A DNA stretch of 64,000 nucleotides, taken from the NCBI GenBank assembly GCA_016869025.1, contig VGFA01000003.1, positions 62,001 to 126,000 of the forward strand, read 5' to 3'. A model generated the notes under the pieces. It ran no database searches, had not been told where the DNA came from, and was given only the letters and a program-made list of their open reading frames with translations. The translations under genes and the position numbers were made by a program. Below, piece after piece: positions 44,480-53,172 of the stretch (position 1 is the stretch's first letter; each line of letters begins with the position of its first letter). This DNA is from Armatimonadota bacterium. Its GTDB lineage: Bacteria > Sysuimicrobiota > Sysuimicrobiia > Sysuimicrobiales > Humicultoraceae.

Positions 44480-45467
44480 AGCGGCATCCCTCCGGCGGTC
44501 ATATGGTCCGACATTCAGACAAGCAGACTGGCGAGCACAGAGTGAGGTTCTCTGCCAGGGCCACTTCTCCTTCCGGGCACCTGGCATTCTCGTCCTGGGC
44601 GTCCTCCTTTTCCTGGGCACCTTCCTGACACTGAGCGCGGCCGCGCCCCTGGGGGCCTTGCCGGCGGCCAGTGCAGCAGCGGAGCCGATCACGATCGAAC
44701 TGTCACGCCACTGGATTCGCCAGGGCGGCGCGCTGCGGCTGTTCGTGAGAACGACCGTGCCGGCGGAACGCTTGGAGATCCGCTTTGCCGGGCGACGGTG
44801 GCCTGCCTACCGGGCCGGGGATTCCGGATGGCGCACGATCCTGGGCACCGACCCTGACACGCCGCCGGGCCGCCACGCTCTGACCGTGGAGGCGTTCGGC
44901 CCCGGGCTCACGGGCCGCACATACAGGCGCACGGTCACAGTCGGCCGCGTGCCGTTCCCCAGGCGTGAGATCACTTTCGATCCAGCGCTGGCTCCTCTGT
45001 TGACGCCTCAGGCCGCGGAGCGTGAGCGCAGACGGGTTGCTCAGGCGCTACAGGTCCTTCACCCGTCTCAGCTCTGGACAGACCCGCTCGCCCTGCCGAT
45101 ACGAGGTGTGCTCACCTCCGAGTACGGCGTGCTCAGCATCTACCAGGGGCAGGTCAGGGGGTTCCACGGCGGCGTGGACATCAAAGCGCCTCAGGGCACG
45201 CCTGTCCGGTCAGCCGGCCGCGGCATCGTTCGGCTGGCCGAGCCCCTTCCGCTGAGCGGTCACGCGGTGTTGGTGGACCATGGCCTGGGGGTTGTGACGT
45301 CGTACCTCCACATGTCGGAGATCGGTGCGCGCGTCGGGCAGAGAGTCGCCAGGGGCGAGGTCCTGGGCCGCGTAGGAAGCACAGGGCTGTCCACCGGTCC
45401 ACACCTCCACTGGGGGCTCCGCGTGAACGGGACCAAGGTAGACCCGATACCGTGGACGGTGCGCTGA
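44472..45467 (+). CDS. M23-family (LytM) peptidase-like protein, exported
   Basis: Likely cell-wall endopeptidase outside the membrane. A hydrophobic leader (ILVLGVLLFLGTFLTLSAAAP) is followed by an immunoglobulin-like region and a C-terminal M23 domain with FHGGVDIKAPQGTPV, VLVDHGLGVVTSYLHMS and GPHLHWGLRVNG, which contain the zinc His/Asp ligands. The start is unclear: the only ordinary in-frame start near the leader is ATG 44472, which overlaps the divergent TAXI gene by 8 nt; a rarer start nearer 44550-44600 is possible. The last 208 nt lie opposite the 3' end of the glycosyltransferase gene. Confidence 0.85.
   Translation: MDIAASLRRSYGPTFRQADWRAQSEVLCQGHFSFRAPGILVLGVLLFLGTFLTLSAAAPLGALPAASAAAEPITIELSRHWIRQGGALRLFVRTTVPAERLEIRFAGRRWPAYRAGDSGWRTILGTDPDTPPGRHALTVEAFGPGLTGRTYRRTVTVGRVPFPRREITFDPALAPLLTPQAAERERRRVAQALQVLHPSQLWTDPLALPIRGVLTSEYGVLSIYQGQVRGFHGGVDIKAPQGTPVRSAGRGIVRLAEPLPLSGHAVLVDHGLGVVTSYLHMSEIGARVGQRVARGEVLGRVGSTGLSTGPHLHWGLRVNGTKVDPIPWTVR
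44504..44514. promoter_or_regulatory. Candidate FadR-type GntR operator
   Basis: TGGTCCGACAT matches the left half and centre of the FadR-type consensus TGGTCNGACCA but misses two bases of the right half. It lies 25 nt before the first gene of the operon that encodes a FadR-type regulator. No convincing -35/-10 pair was found around it. Confidence 0.3.
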
Positions 45468-46864
45468 GAGCCGTGCGGCGGCCCAAGCGGAACGCTCGGG
45501 TACCTCACCAGTGCCCACATGCCTGAGCCGTACCCGAGGAGGGCGGCAACGGCCGCCGCGGCGATGGCGATCCGTCCGCGTCCGCGCAGAGCAAAGACGG
45601 CAAAGGAGACAAGAGACACCAGCAGCATCGCAACCGCAGGCGCCAAGAGCGGAAGGAAGAACTGCGCCTCGTCGGGATAACGGGTCTGGGCCACCACCAC
45701 CAGCGCGGTGCCGGGTACCGCTGCCAGCAGCGCTACGATCGCCGGACCGCGCAGGCGGCGGGGGTCGCCGTCCGCCCTTGTCGCGGCGCGGGCTGCTAGA
45801 ACCGCAACCGGCGTGCAAAGCGGCAACAGGTGGTGGATCATCTTGTCCGCGGGGGACAGCGCCAGCAGCAGAAAGTACAGCCCTGCCCACAGCGCGCAGA
45901 CGCGGATCGAGCGGGGCCCTGCGCGCAAGCCACGCCATCCTTCCTGTACCGCCCCGGGCAGGAATCCTGCCCAAGGCATCACGCCGATCATGATCCCCGG
46001 GATCACAATCAGGACGGCCGCCCAGTAGGGCAGCGGGGATGTGACACCGTGGAAGAACCGGCCGACCCCGAGCGTCCCGCCCAGAAGGAACGTGTCAATG
46101 AACGGCTGTCCCTGTCGGATTGCTCCGGCGATGAACCACGGGGCCCCCATCAGCAGGAAGGCCGCGGTCCCAACGGCAATCTGCCTCCAGCGCCAGTGGC
46201 CTGCGCCTGCCTGCGTCCGCCGCGAGAACAGCAGGTCGCCCCCGACCACCAGAGCGAAGACGGCCACTGCCACGATCCCTTTGCTCAGAAGCGCAAGCGC
46301 AGTCCACACCCCGGCCAGTACCGCGGCCCGGGTCCTGCCTTCCGAGCGGTACATCAGGTACGCGTGGAATGCCAGGGCAAGGAAGAGACTCAGCGGGATG
46401 TCCTGCTTGGGGTTCAGGCTAAGGTAGAAGAACTCCAGGGAGGTGCCCAGCAGCAGCGCCGCAAGCAGTCCCTCCTCCCTCCCGCCGCCCATTCGCGCAA
46501 TACGAGATGTTACAAACATGGCGACCAACGCCATTAGCAGCTGCCACAGGCGCAGGGCCACCGCGTTGTCCCCGCCGAGGCGGATGGAAAGGGCCATCAA
46601 CCAGAACGACACGGGTGGCTTGTCCACTATCCACTGTGGTTGATCCGGGTGCCCGAGGGTTATCCAGTCTCCGGATGCCAGGATTTGCCGGGCGATGTCC
46701 CCGTAGAAGAAGTCGTCTCCATCCAGGTGGGGCAGCGGCGCGCCGGCGAGGACGAGCAGGCAGGTCGCCGCGATCAGAAGGACCCAGACGCGCTCCCAGG
46801 CCCCCATCGCGCACAGGGAATGCCCATCAGGGGCGTGGGGCCTTGGTTCAGTGGGCACCGACAT
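45260..46864 (-). CDS. GT39-family (ArnT/PMT-like) membrane glycosyltransferase with antisense-derived tail
   Basis: Polytopic transferase using a lipid-linked sugar, 534 aa. The first loop contains DGDDFFYGDIARQIL (catalytic Asp residues) and WIVDKPPVSFWLMAL, followed by about ten to twelve membrane helices. The start ATG 46864 avoids the upstream tRNA. After the last helix (about YGSGMWALVRYP) the frame continues some 75 residues through sequence that is the reverse of the M23 domain of 44472..45467; this tail has no family resemblance and no membrane segment. The acceptor could be lipid or protein; unknown. Confidence 0.83.
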   Translation of the reverse strand: MSVPTEPRPHAPDGHSLCAMGAWERVWVLLIAATCLLVLAGAPLPHLDGDDFFYGDIARQILASGDWITLGHPDQPQWIVDKPPVSFWLMALSIRLGGDNAVALRLWQLLMALVAMFVTSRIARMGGGREEGLLAALLLGTSLEFFYLSLNPKQDIPLSLFLALAFHAYLMYRSEGRTRAAVLAGVWTALALLSKGIVAVAVFALVVGGDLLFSRRTQAGAGHWRWRQIAVGTAAFLLMGAPWFIAGAIRQGQPFIDTFLLGGTLGVGRFFHGVTSPLPYWAAVLIVIPGIMIGVMPWAGFLPGAVQEGWRGLRAGPRSIRVCALWAGLYFLLLALSPADKMIHHLLPLCTPVAVLAARAATRADGDPRRLRGPAIVALLAAVPGTALVVVAQTRYPDEAQFFLPLLAPAVAMLLVSLVSFAVFALRGRGRIAIAAAAVAALLGYGSGMWALVRYPSVPLGPPHGSQRTVHGIGSTLVPFTRSPQWRCGPVDSPVLPTRPRTSPLATLCPTRAPISDMWRYDVTTPRPWSTNTA

Positions 46865-46927
46865 TGGTATCCGGGAGCCCCCCTTGCGACCGGTGGGGCG
46901 GCGCCGCTGCCCGCCAGGTCGTGCGAA

Positions 46928-46957
46928 ACGGGGCAAAGGCTGAAGCCCTCGCCCCGT
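46928..46957 (-). terminator. Probable terminator of tRNA-Pro
   Basis: Thirteen bases after the tRNA 3' end on the minus strand, ACGGGGC (46928-46934 on plus) and GCCCCGT (46951-46957) form a 7-bp stem around an inner hairpin, followed by TTTCG. It fits an intrinsic terminator with a short U tract. The remaining bases to the glycosyltransferase start show nothing else. Confidence 0.55.
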
Positions 46958-46969
46958 CTTTGTTCTAGC

Positions 46970-47046
46970 TGGTCGGGCCGCCCGGATTTGAACCGGGGAC
47001 CTCCTGAACCCCATTCAGGCGCGCTACCAAGCTGCGCTACGGCCCG
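46970..47046 (-). tRNA. tRNA-Pro (anticodon GGG), CCA encoded
   Basis: Acceptor stem CGGGCCG/CGGCCCG, anticodon stem CCTGA/TCAGG with loop ATGGGGT (anticodon GGG), T arm CCCGGTTCAAATCCGGG and the encoded CCA at 46970-46972 are all readable on the minus strand. Confidence 0.96.
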
Positions 47047-47059
47047 ACATCCGACGCCC

Positions 47060-47089
47060 AGTATAGCACCCGGCCGGATGCCTGAACAA
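47060..47089 (-). promoter_or_regulatory. Promoter of tRNA-Pro
   Basis: TGCTATACT on the minus strand gives an extended -10 (TATACT at 47060-47065). A partial -35 box TTGTTC (47084-47089) lies 18 bases upstream. The start point would be near 47053, a few bases before the tRNA. Confidence 0.6.
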
Positions 47090-47104
47090 CCAACCCCTGC
47101 CCGA

Positions 47105-47734
47105 TCAGAATGCCTGCCCTTCTTGTTCCTTTCTACGTCCCCGCCTCCCCGTAATCCGCAGCTCCTGCCCGCGCAGCAGACGGCCGATGTTGGCGCGGTG
47201 GCGGTAGAACGCGAAGATCACAACGGCCATGCCGAAGGCCAGGTGCACGGCCGGCTCCGATCGCAGGCGCATGACCACCGGCACCGACAGAACCCCCAGC
47301 AGGGAGGCCAGCGAGGCGTACCGGGTGATGAGAATCACGGCAACCCAAATCCCGGCGGCGATAAGACCGGCCGCCGGCGAGAGCGCGAGAAGCACGCCGT
47401 AGGATGTGGCGACTCCCTTCCCGCCCTCCCCGCGCAGGAAGACCGACCAGTTGTGCCCTGCGATCGCCGCCAGACCCACGGCGACCGTCGCAGCAGGGTC
47501 CAGGCCCCAGCGCTGCGACACGACTACCGGTAGGAACCCCTTGAGCACGTCCAGCGAGAGCACCAGGGCGCCGACCGCCGGGCCAGCAACGCGGTACACG
47601 TTGGAGGCGCCGATATTGCCGCTCCCTTCCTTGCGGATGTCGCGTCCTGTCACGGCCCGTACCACCAGCAGGCCGAACGGAACGGCGCCCAGCAGGTAGG
47701 CGCCCACCACGGCGAGGGCGGCCACGGCGATCAC
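47105..47734 (-). CDS. plsY: Acyl-phosphate:glycerol-3-phosphate acyltransferase PlsY
   Basis: Membrane enzyme that makes lysophosphatidic acid from glycerol-3-phosphate and acyl phosphate, the first step of phospholipid synthesis. 209 aa with about five helices. Motifs: YLLGAVPFGLLVVRAVTGRDIRKEGSGNIGASNVYRV, LKGFLPVV, GHNWSVFLRGEGGKGVATSYG and HRANIGRLLRGQE are the three conserved loops. The ATG overlaps the der stop (ATGA). Last gene of ispH-der-plsY. Confidence 0.95.
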   Translation of the reverse strand: MIAVAALAVVGAYLLGAVPFGLLVVRAVTGRDIRKEGSGNIGASNVYRVAGPAVGALVLSLDVLKGFLPVVVSQRWGLDPAATVAVGLAAIAGHNWSVFLRGEGGKGVATSYGVLLALSPAAGLIAAGIWVAVILITRYASLASLLGVLSVPVVMRLRSEPAVHLAFGMAVVIFAFYRHRANIGRLLRGQELRITGRRGRRKEQEGQAF

Positions 47735-49089
47735 GCGGGCCTTTCCTCTCCGCTGCGCCGCCGCATCACAAGCCGCAGTGGCGTGCCGGTAAGGTCAAAC
47801 GCCGCCCGGACTGCCCGCTCCAGATACCGGAGATAGGCCTGCGTCATCCTGGCCGGGTCGTTCACGAACAGCACCACCGTGGGCGGCCGCGTTGCGGGTT
47901 GGGTCGCGTAGAAGACCTTCAGGCGCCGGCCCGACGTGCCCGCGGGTGGCTCCCTCTGGGCCATCGCATTCCCGATGACCCGATTGAGCGGGCCGGTGGC
48001 GATCCGCCCTCGGTGGGACTCGGCCACGCGTGCGATCGCGTCGAACACCTCCGCTATCCCCCATCCCTCGGTGGCCGAGACGGCCAGGATCGGGGCATAG
48101 TCCAGAAAGCGCAGGGCGCGTCGGACCGCCTGCTCGCGCGGCCTGTCAGGCGCGGGCGACGGCGCGATGCGGTCCCACTTGTTCATGACCACCAGCACCC
48201 CGCGGCCGGCATCGGCAATCGCGCGGCCTATTCGTTGGTCCTGATCCGAAACCGGCTCGGAGCCATCCAGCACCAGCACCGCCACGTCCGCCCGCGCGAT
48301 CGAGTCGCGTGCGCGGCTGGCGCTGTAGGCCTCGACCGCCGCGGCGACGCGCGCGCGGCGACGCAGCCCAGCGGTGTCCACGAGCACGTAGTTACGGCCG
48401 CCCCGCTCACACGGCGTATCCACGGAGTCGCGGGTGGTGCCCGGCGTCGCGTCCACCACGACGCGCTCCTCGCCCAGCATCGCGTTGACCAGCGACGACT
48501 TCCCCACGTTGGGCCGGCCGACGATTGCCACCGCTATGGGTTCCCCGACCGCGTCTCCGGTCTCGGCCGGCGGTGCCTCGGCCGGCAGCAGGGCGAGCAC
48601 CGCGTCCAGCAGATCACCTATCCCGCGGCCGTGAATGGCAGAGACCGGGAACGGAGCCCCAAGCCCCAGCTCAAAGAACTCCTGCGCTGCGATCTCCTGG
48701 GCCGGGCCATCCACCTTGTTGGCGATGACCAGAACCGGAGAGCGTGCGCGGCGAACGATCCCGGCAATGTCGCGATCCTCGGGCAGGATTCCGTCCTGCA
48801 CATCCACGACGAAGAGGACCAGGTCGGCCTCCTCGATCGCCGCATCGGACTGCGCCCGCACCCTGGTCTCGAGGCCCTCGGCCGTCACCGACCGCAACCC
48901 GCCCGTGTCCACGACCGTGAAGCGGCGGCCGCTCCACTCCGTGACCGCGTAGAGCCGGTCCCGGGTTACGCCCGGGTGATCCTCCACGATGGCGTGCCTC
49001 CGGCTGACCAGCCGGTTGAACAGGGCGGACTTGCCGACGTTGGGACGGCCGATGATTGCGACGACCGGCAACGAGGCCTGGGCGGTCAC
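47731..49089 (-). CDS. der: Ribosome-assembly GTPase Der (EngA)
   Basis: Double GTPase needed for 50S ribosome assembly, 452 aa. Both G domains are visible: GRPNVGKSALFN near residue 14, with DTGGL, then NKVD; and GRPNVGKSSLVN near 195, with DTAGLRRR and NKWD. A KH-like domain closes the chain (LKVFYATQPATRPPTVVLFVNDP). It overlaps ispH upstream and plsY downstream by 4 nt each, giving a translationally coupled trio. Confidence 0.97.
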   Translation of the reverse strand: MTAQASLPVVAIIGRPNVGKSALFNRLVSRRHAIVEDHPGVTRDRLYAVTEWSGRRFTVVDTGGLRSVTAEGLETRVRAQSDAAIEEADLVLFVVDVQDGILPEDRDIAGIVRRARSPVLVIANKVDGPAQEIAAQEFFELGLGAPFPVSAIHGRGIGDLLDAVLALLPAEAPPAETGDAVGEPIAVAIVGRPNVGKSSLVNAMLGEERVVVDATPGTTRDSVDTPCERGGRNYVLVDTAGLRRRARVAAAVEAYSASRARDSIARADVAVLVLDGSEPVSDQDQRIGRAIADAGRGVLVVMNKWDRIAPSPAPDRPREQAVRRALRFLDYAPILAVSATEGWGIAEVFDAIARVAESHRGRIATGPLNRVIGNAMAQREPPAGTSGRRLKVFYATQPATRPPTVVLFVNDPARMTQAYLRYLERAVRAAFDLTGTPLRLVMRRRSGEERPA

Positions 49090-49958
49090 GGTGGCGGCAG
49101 GTCGGCGGCCTGCTTCATCTGAAGCCCGATCTGCCTGAGCCGCTCGACGACCTCGGCAATGATCCAGTCAGGCGTGGACGCGCCGGACATCACGCCCACC
49201 CGATCGACGCCTGCGAACCAAGCGGGATCGAGCTCGCTCGGGACCTCGATGTGATAGGTGGGCAGCGAGTGCGACCGGCCGATCTCGGCCAGACGGGTGG
49301 TGTTGCTGCTGTGGTGCCCGCCCACCACGACCAGAGCACCCACCTCTCCGACCATGACCTCGGCCTCCTCTTGCCTGACGGTGATGGCCGGGCAGAGGGT
49401 GTTGTGAACCTTCAGCTCTCTGGTACGCAGCGCCAGGTCGCCCACGATCTCCCTGAAGTTCAAAACGGACTGCGTGGTCTGCGAGATCACCGCGGTCTTG
49501 CCGCGCAGGCGCACCGCTGCTGCTTCCGCGCGGTTGTGCACCACGGTCACACGATCACCCAGAGCTTCCTTGAGGGTCACCATCTCGGGATGCCCGTGAT
49601 CGCCGACCGCGATTACCTGGTAGCCTTCCTGGGCAAGGTCGTACGCCAGCGAGTGGGCCCGCGTGACAACCGGACAGGTGGCGTCCACCACGGTCATGCC
49701 GCGTGACCTGGCGGCCTCCAGCACCCCGCGCTCGACCCCGTAGGCAGAGACGACGAAGGCCTCACCGCCCAGGTCGCGGATGTCACAGGCCACGCCGATG
49801 CCGGCTTCCTCGAGCCGCCCGACCACCTGGGGATTGTGGATCAGCGGACCCCACGTCTGGACGCCACCGGCGTGCGTACGCGCCGCGGTCTCGGACATCT
49901 CTACCGCACGGCGCACTCCGCCGCAGAACCCCTGGTGCTTGGCAAGCACTACCTCCAA
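49086..49958 (-). CDS. ispH: 4-Hydroxy-3-methylbut-2-enyl diphosphate reductase IspH
   Basis: Iron-sulfur enzyme of the last step of the MEP isoprenoid pathway, 290 aa. The three cluster cysteines are in GFCGGVRRAV, VVDATCPVVTRAH and HNTLCPAITVRQEE; HGHPE and the GGHHSSNTTRL segment complete the active site. I chose TTG 49958, where the family start (LEVVLAKHQGFCGGV) begins; GTG 49976 is the alternative. An extended -10 box at 49991-49999 would give a leader of only some 10-30 nt. Confidence 0.94.
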   Translation of the reverse strand: MEVVLAKHQGFCGGVRRAVEMSETAARTHAGGVQTWGPLIHNPQVVGRLEEAGIGVACDIRDLGGEAFVVSAYGVERGVLEAARSRGMTVVDATCPVVTRAHSLAYDLAQEGYQVIAVGDHGHPEMVTLKEALGDRVTVVHNRAEAAAVRLRGKTAVISQTTQSVLNFREIVGDLALRTRELKVHNTLCPAITVRQEEAEVMVGEVGALVVVGGHHSSNTTRLAEIGRSHSLPTYHIEVPSELDPAWFAGVDRVGVMSGASTPDWIIAEVVERLRQIGLQMKQAADLPPP

Positions 49959-49990
49959 GCGCCACCCCGATGCCACGCGTTCATTGTTTG

Positions 49991-49999
49991 AGGATAGCA
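49991..49999 (-). promoter_or_regulatory. Extended -10 promoter before ispH
   Basis: TGCTATCCT on the minus strand fits an extended -10 box (TATCCT at 49991-49996). The start point near 49984 lies eight bases before GTG 49976 and 26 before TTG 49958, so the message has a very short leader. On the plus strand a TACAAT at 50015-50020 may serve the TTT operon, but no -35 box is at the right distance. Confidence 0.4.
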
Positions 50000-50155
50000 G
50001 ACCCCCTGGTAGGGTACAATCAAGGAGCAGGCCGTCTCTCCGTGCCCGAGAAGGTCTGCATCGTGCTCCGGGGAAATGAACCTTTGAGCGAACCAGTGAT
50101 GCTCGGAGATGACGCGGCTTAGGTGAGACGCGGGAACCGAGAGGAGGCGTCTGAG

Positions 50156-51169
50156 GTGACAAGATCGGCAACAACCGCAGTTCTGGTGCTTCTGGTAGCT
50201 GGATTGATAGGCGTGGATCCAGGGCAGGCAGGCCCGGCCCCGTGGAAGCCTGCCCGCTCGATTACGATCATCGTTCCCTGGGCGGCCGGCGGCTCCACGG
50301 ACATGACCGCACGGATCATGGCCAGCCAGATGGAGAAGCCCTTGGGCCAGAAGATCGTGATCATTAACAGCCCGGGCGCCGGCGGTGCGATCGGCATGAA
50401 GGAGGTCTGGGATCGTCCCCGCGATGGTTACACGTGGACCGCCAACTCGAGCACGGCGGCCATCAGCTACGCGGTACTGGGCCAGCTCGACCTGACGCAC
50501 AGGGACTGGCTGTACTTCTATTCCCTCTACGCCCCAAACGTGATCGCGGTGCGGGCCGACTCGCCGATCAAGGACGTGAAGGGCTTGGTTGATGCCATGA
50601 AGGCGCGGCCAGGTGCCGTGACGGTCTCCTCGGCAGGAGCCGGCAGTTCCGGACACCTGGCGGCCGAGACCTTCCGGCTGGCAGCCGGCACTACTTACCG
50701 GCACATCGCCTACGCGGGGGGGGCGCCCGCGGTGGTGGCCGCCGTGGCCGGCGAGGTGGAAGTGGTAATGCAGCTTTCCATGGAAGCCGCGGAGATGCTG
50801 CGGGCCAAGCGGCTGCGCGCACTGGCGGTCATGTCCAGCACCCCGCTGGAACTGGACGGGTACGGTATCATCCCGGCCATTACCGCCTTCATTCCCACCT
50901 TCCCTGAGACCGGTTCATACTTCGGGGTCATGGTCCCCAAGGATCTCCCGGCAGCGGTGGTCGCGGCGGTTGACGAGGCCTTCCTGTACGCAGCGGACAC
51001 GTTCACGCTGCGCAGTTTTGCCAAGCACATGGGCACCGCCCATGCGTCTCTGTCCGGCAAGCGGGCTTCTGATGTGACCGAGGCCAAGGCAAGGAGGGTG
51101 GCGTGGACGCTATTTGACGCGGGCCTGGCCAAGCGTTCACCGGCGGACCTGGGCATCCCGAAGCCTTGA
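50156..51169 (+). CDS. TTT transporter solute-binding protein (TctC/Bug family)
   Basis: Extracytoplasmic receptor of a tripartite tricarboxylate transporter, 337 aa, with signal sequence VTRSATTAVLVLLVAGLIG. Family landmarks: ITIIVPWAAGGSTDMTARIMA, VINSPGAGGAIGMKEVW, DGYTW and GAGSSGHLAAETFRLAAG. The GTG start at 50156 has GAGGAGG eight bases before. First gene of a plus-strand operon tctCBA-oxidoreductase-glpD. Ligands of such receptors are mostly carboxylates; the specific one is unknown. Confidence 0.9.
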   Translation: MTRSATTAVLVLLVAGLIGVDPGQAGPAPWKPARSITIIVPWAAGGSTDMTARIMASQMEKPLGQKIVIINSPGAGGAIGMKEVWDRPRDGYTWTANSSTAAISYAVLGQLDLTHRDWLYFYSLYAPNVIAVRADSPIKDVKGLVDAMKARPGAVTVSSAGAGSSGHLAAETFRLAAGTTYRHIAYAGGAPAVVAAVAGEVEVVMQLSMEAAEMLRAKRLRALAVMSSTPLELDGYGIIPAITAFIPTFPETGSYFGVMVPKDLPAAVVAAVDEAFLYAADTFTLRSFAKHMGTAHASLSGKRASDVTEAKARRVAWTLFDAGLAKRSPADLGIPKP

Positions 51170-51645
51170 ACGTGCCGGCATCCCGATCGGCCCGGGCCGA
51201 CGTGGCCGCGGGGCTGGCGCTTGTTGCATTATCCGCGGCCTTTCTGGTCGGGGCCCTGCGGATGCCGATGCACACCATGCACTGGACCTGGCTCAACGCG
51301 CCCGGGCTGGTGCCGGCGGTACTGGCTGCTGTGCTGCTGGCCCAGGCGCTTGCCCTCACGCTGCGGGGGCTGCGCCACCTTAGGCCTCGGTCGGGTGATG
51401 CCGGATCGGTTGACCGCGCGCTCCGCTGGGGTGCCGGCCGGGTAGTCCTGACGCTCGCACTTGCCCTCGCATTCGCCTTCTTCATGGGCCGCGTGCCGTT
51501 CGCGGTCCTGACCGCCTTCTTCGTCTTTGCCATGACCCTAGCATTTAGGGGAACAACCGCGTGGAAGGCAGCCGCATCGGCGCTCGTTACGGCGGCCACC
51601 GTAACCTGGGTGTTTACCCGGGTCTTCCTCGTGCCGCTTCCATGA
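51166..51645 (+). CDS. TTT transporter small membrane subunit (TctB)
   Basis: Four-helix membrane protein, 159 aa, of the TctB/DUF1468 family. Helices such as AAGLALVALSAAFLVGALRMP and LALALAFAFFMGRVPFAVLTAFFVFAM are visible, with PGLVPAVLAAVLLAQAL in between. The TTG start overlaps the receptor stop (TTGA); GTG at 51172 is possible. It assembles with TctA. Confidence 0.85.
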   Translation: MNVPASRSARADVAAGLALVALSAAFLVGALRMPMHTMHWTWLNAPGLVPAVLAAVLLAQALALTLRGLRHLRPRSGDAGSVDRALRWGAGRVVLTLALALAFAFFMGRVPFAVLTAFFVFAMTLAFRGTTAWKAAASALVTAATVTWVFTRVFLVPLP

Positions 51646-51649
51646 AGCC

Positions 51650-53170
51650 ATGACACCCTGGGCTCTACTGATAGAGTTCACCCGCCTGGTCACGAACCCA
51701 ATGATGGTAGGCCTGATTCTGTTGGGCGCCCAGATCGGAATCGTCTTTGGCATGCTCCCGGGCCTGACCGCGACCATGGCGCTCTCGCTGCTCACCGGCC
51801 TGACGTTCGGCCTGCCGGTTGACTATGCCATCGCGGTGCTCATCGCCACCTACGTGGGCGCGATCACCGGTGGTAGCCGGTCAGCAGTACTGATCAACAT
51901 CCCGGGCACGCCGGCGCAGGCCGCGGTGTGCCTGGATGGCTATCCGCTGGCAATGCAGGGCCGGGCTGCCGAGGCGATCGGCCTGTCCGTGACGGCCTCC
52001 ACCCTGGGCACGCTGTTCGGTGTGACAATGCTGGCCGTCTTCGCGCCCCTGCTGGGACAGGTAGCCCTCAGGTTTGGGAGCTGGGAGTTCTTCTGGCTGG
52101 CCATCTTCGGCATAGTGATTGCCGGAAGTCTCACGGCGCCCGCCGATCCCATCAAGGGGTGGATGGCCGGATTCCTGGGCTTGCTCCTGGCCACCGTAGG
52201 CCTGGACGGCATCCACGCCTTCCCGCGATTCACCTTTGGCCGTGTCGAGTTGCAGGCCGGGTTCGCGCTCATCCCGGTGCTCGTGGGTGCCTATGGTATG
52301 GGCGAGATCCTCAGCGTGATGCGCCGCGATGAGCGGCTGGTGGTCGAGACGAACCTGGATCGAGTGCTTCCCCGGGTGCGCGAGGTGTTGCGGCACTGGA
52401 GGCACATCCTGCGCTCCGGTCTGATCGGGACTACGATCGGCGTCATCCCCGGTGTGGGCGAGGACATCGCATCGTGGGTTTCATACGATACGGCGAAGCG
52501 CACCAGCCGCACGTCGGAGCGGTTCGGGCAGGGCTCGATCGAGGGATTGATCGCCGCCGAGACCGGCGACAACGCCTGCATAGGCGGCGCCACGATCCCG
52601 GTGCTCACGCTGGGCGTGCCGGGCAGCGCTCCGGCAGCGGTGCTGCTTGCAGCACTCACGATCCACGGCCTCCAACCAGGACCGCTGCTGGCGCTCAAGC
52701 ATCCCCACGTGATCGCCGAGATCGTCGCCGTCTTCGTGGTGGCCACGCTGGCGGTCTTCGTTCTCAGTCTGATCTTCGTGCGGCCGATGGTCCGGGTTCT
52801 GCTCATCCCGCGCCAGGCCCTCATGCCCATCGTGTACGTGCTCGCCGTGGTCGGCAGCTTTGCCATCGCCGCACGCCAGTTCGACGTGTACGTCATGCTC
52901 GGGTTCGGGGTGCTAGGCTTCCTGCTGCAGGCGGCCGGCTTCCCGGTTGCGCCGCTGGTGCTGGGATTCATCCTGGGCCCGATGGCCGACGACAACCTCC
53001 GGCGCGCACTCACGCTCACAGCGGGCGACCCAACTCCCTTCTTCACACGACCCATCTCGGCAATACTCGTGTCCTTCTCAGTTCTGACAGTGCTCAGTCG
53101 CACACCGCTACCCGCGTGGGCGGCGGGCAGGTTCCGCGCTCTCAGGCAGCGCCCTGGAGGTGCAGCGTAG
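51650..53170 (+). CDS. TTT transporter large permease (TctA)
   Basis: Twelve-helix permease, 506 aa. The signature GMLPGLTATMALSLLTGLTFGLP and VGAITGGSRSAVLINIPGTPAQAAVCLDGYPLA is strongly conserved, and the second repeat shows IGVIPGVGEDIASWVSYD and IPVLTLGVPGSAPAAVLLAAL. Four nt after tctB. It imports the receptor's ligand by ion coupling. Confidence 0.93.
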   Translation: MTPWALLIEFTRLVTNPMMVGLILLGAQIGIVFGMLPGLTATMALSLLTGLTFGLPVDYAIAVLIATYVGAITGGSRSAVLINIPGTPAQAAVCLDGYPLAMQGRAAEAIGLSVTASTLGTLFGVTMLAVFAPLLGQVALRFGSWEFFWLAIFGIVIAGSLTAPADPIKGWMAGFLGLLLATVGLDGIHAFPRFTFGRVELQAGFALIPVLVGAYGMGEILSVMRRDERLVVETNLDRVLPRVREVLRHWRHILRSGLIGTTIGVIPGVGEDIASWVSYDTAKRTSRTSERFGQGSIEGLIAAETGDNACIGGATIPVLTLGVPGSAPAAVLLAALTIHGLQPGPLLALKHPHVIAEIVAVFVVATLAVFVLSLIFVRPMVRVLLIPRQALMPIVYVLAVVGSFAIAARQFDVYVMLGFGVLGFLLQAAGFPVAPLVLGFILGPMADDNLRRALTLTAGDPTPFFTRPISAILVSFSVLTVLSRTPLPAWAAGRFRALRQRPGGAA

Positions 53171-53172
53171 AT

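Noticed and set aside
50015-50020. TACAAT as promoter of the TTT operon
   Set aside because: The nearest -35-like sequences are 21-25 bases away, so the pair is not convincing.
52474-53172. Upstream extension of the Gfo/Idh gene
   Set aside because: It is an out-of-frame reading of tctA. The homologous start is ATG 53173.
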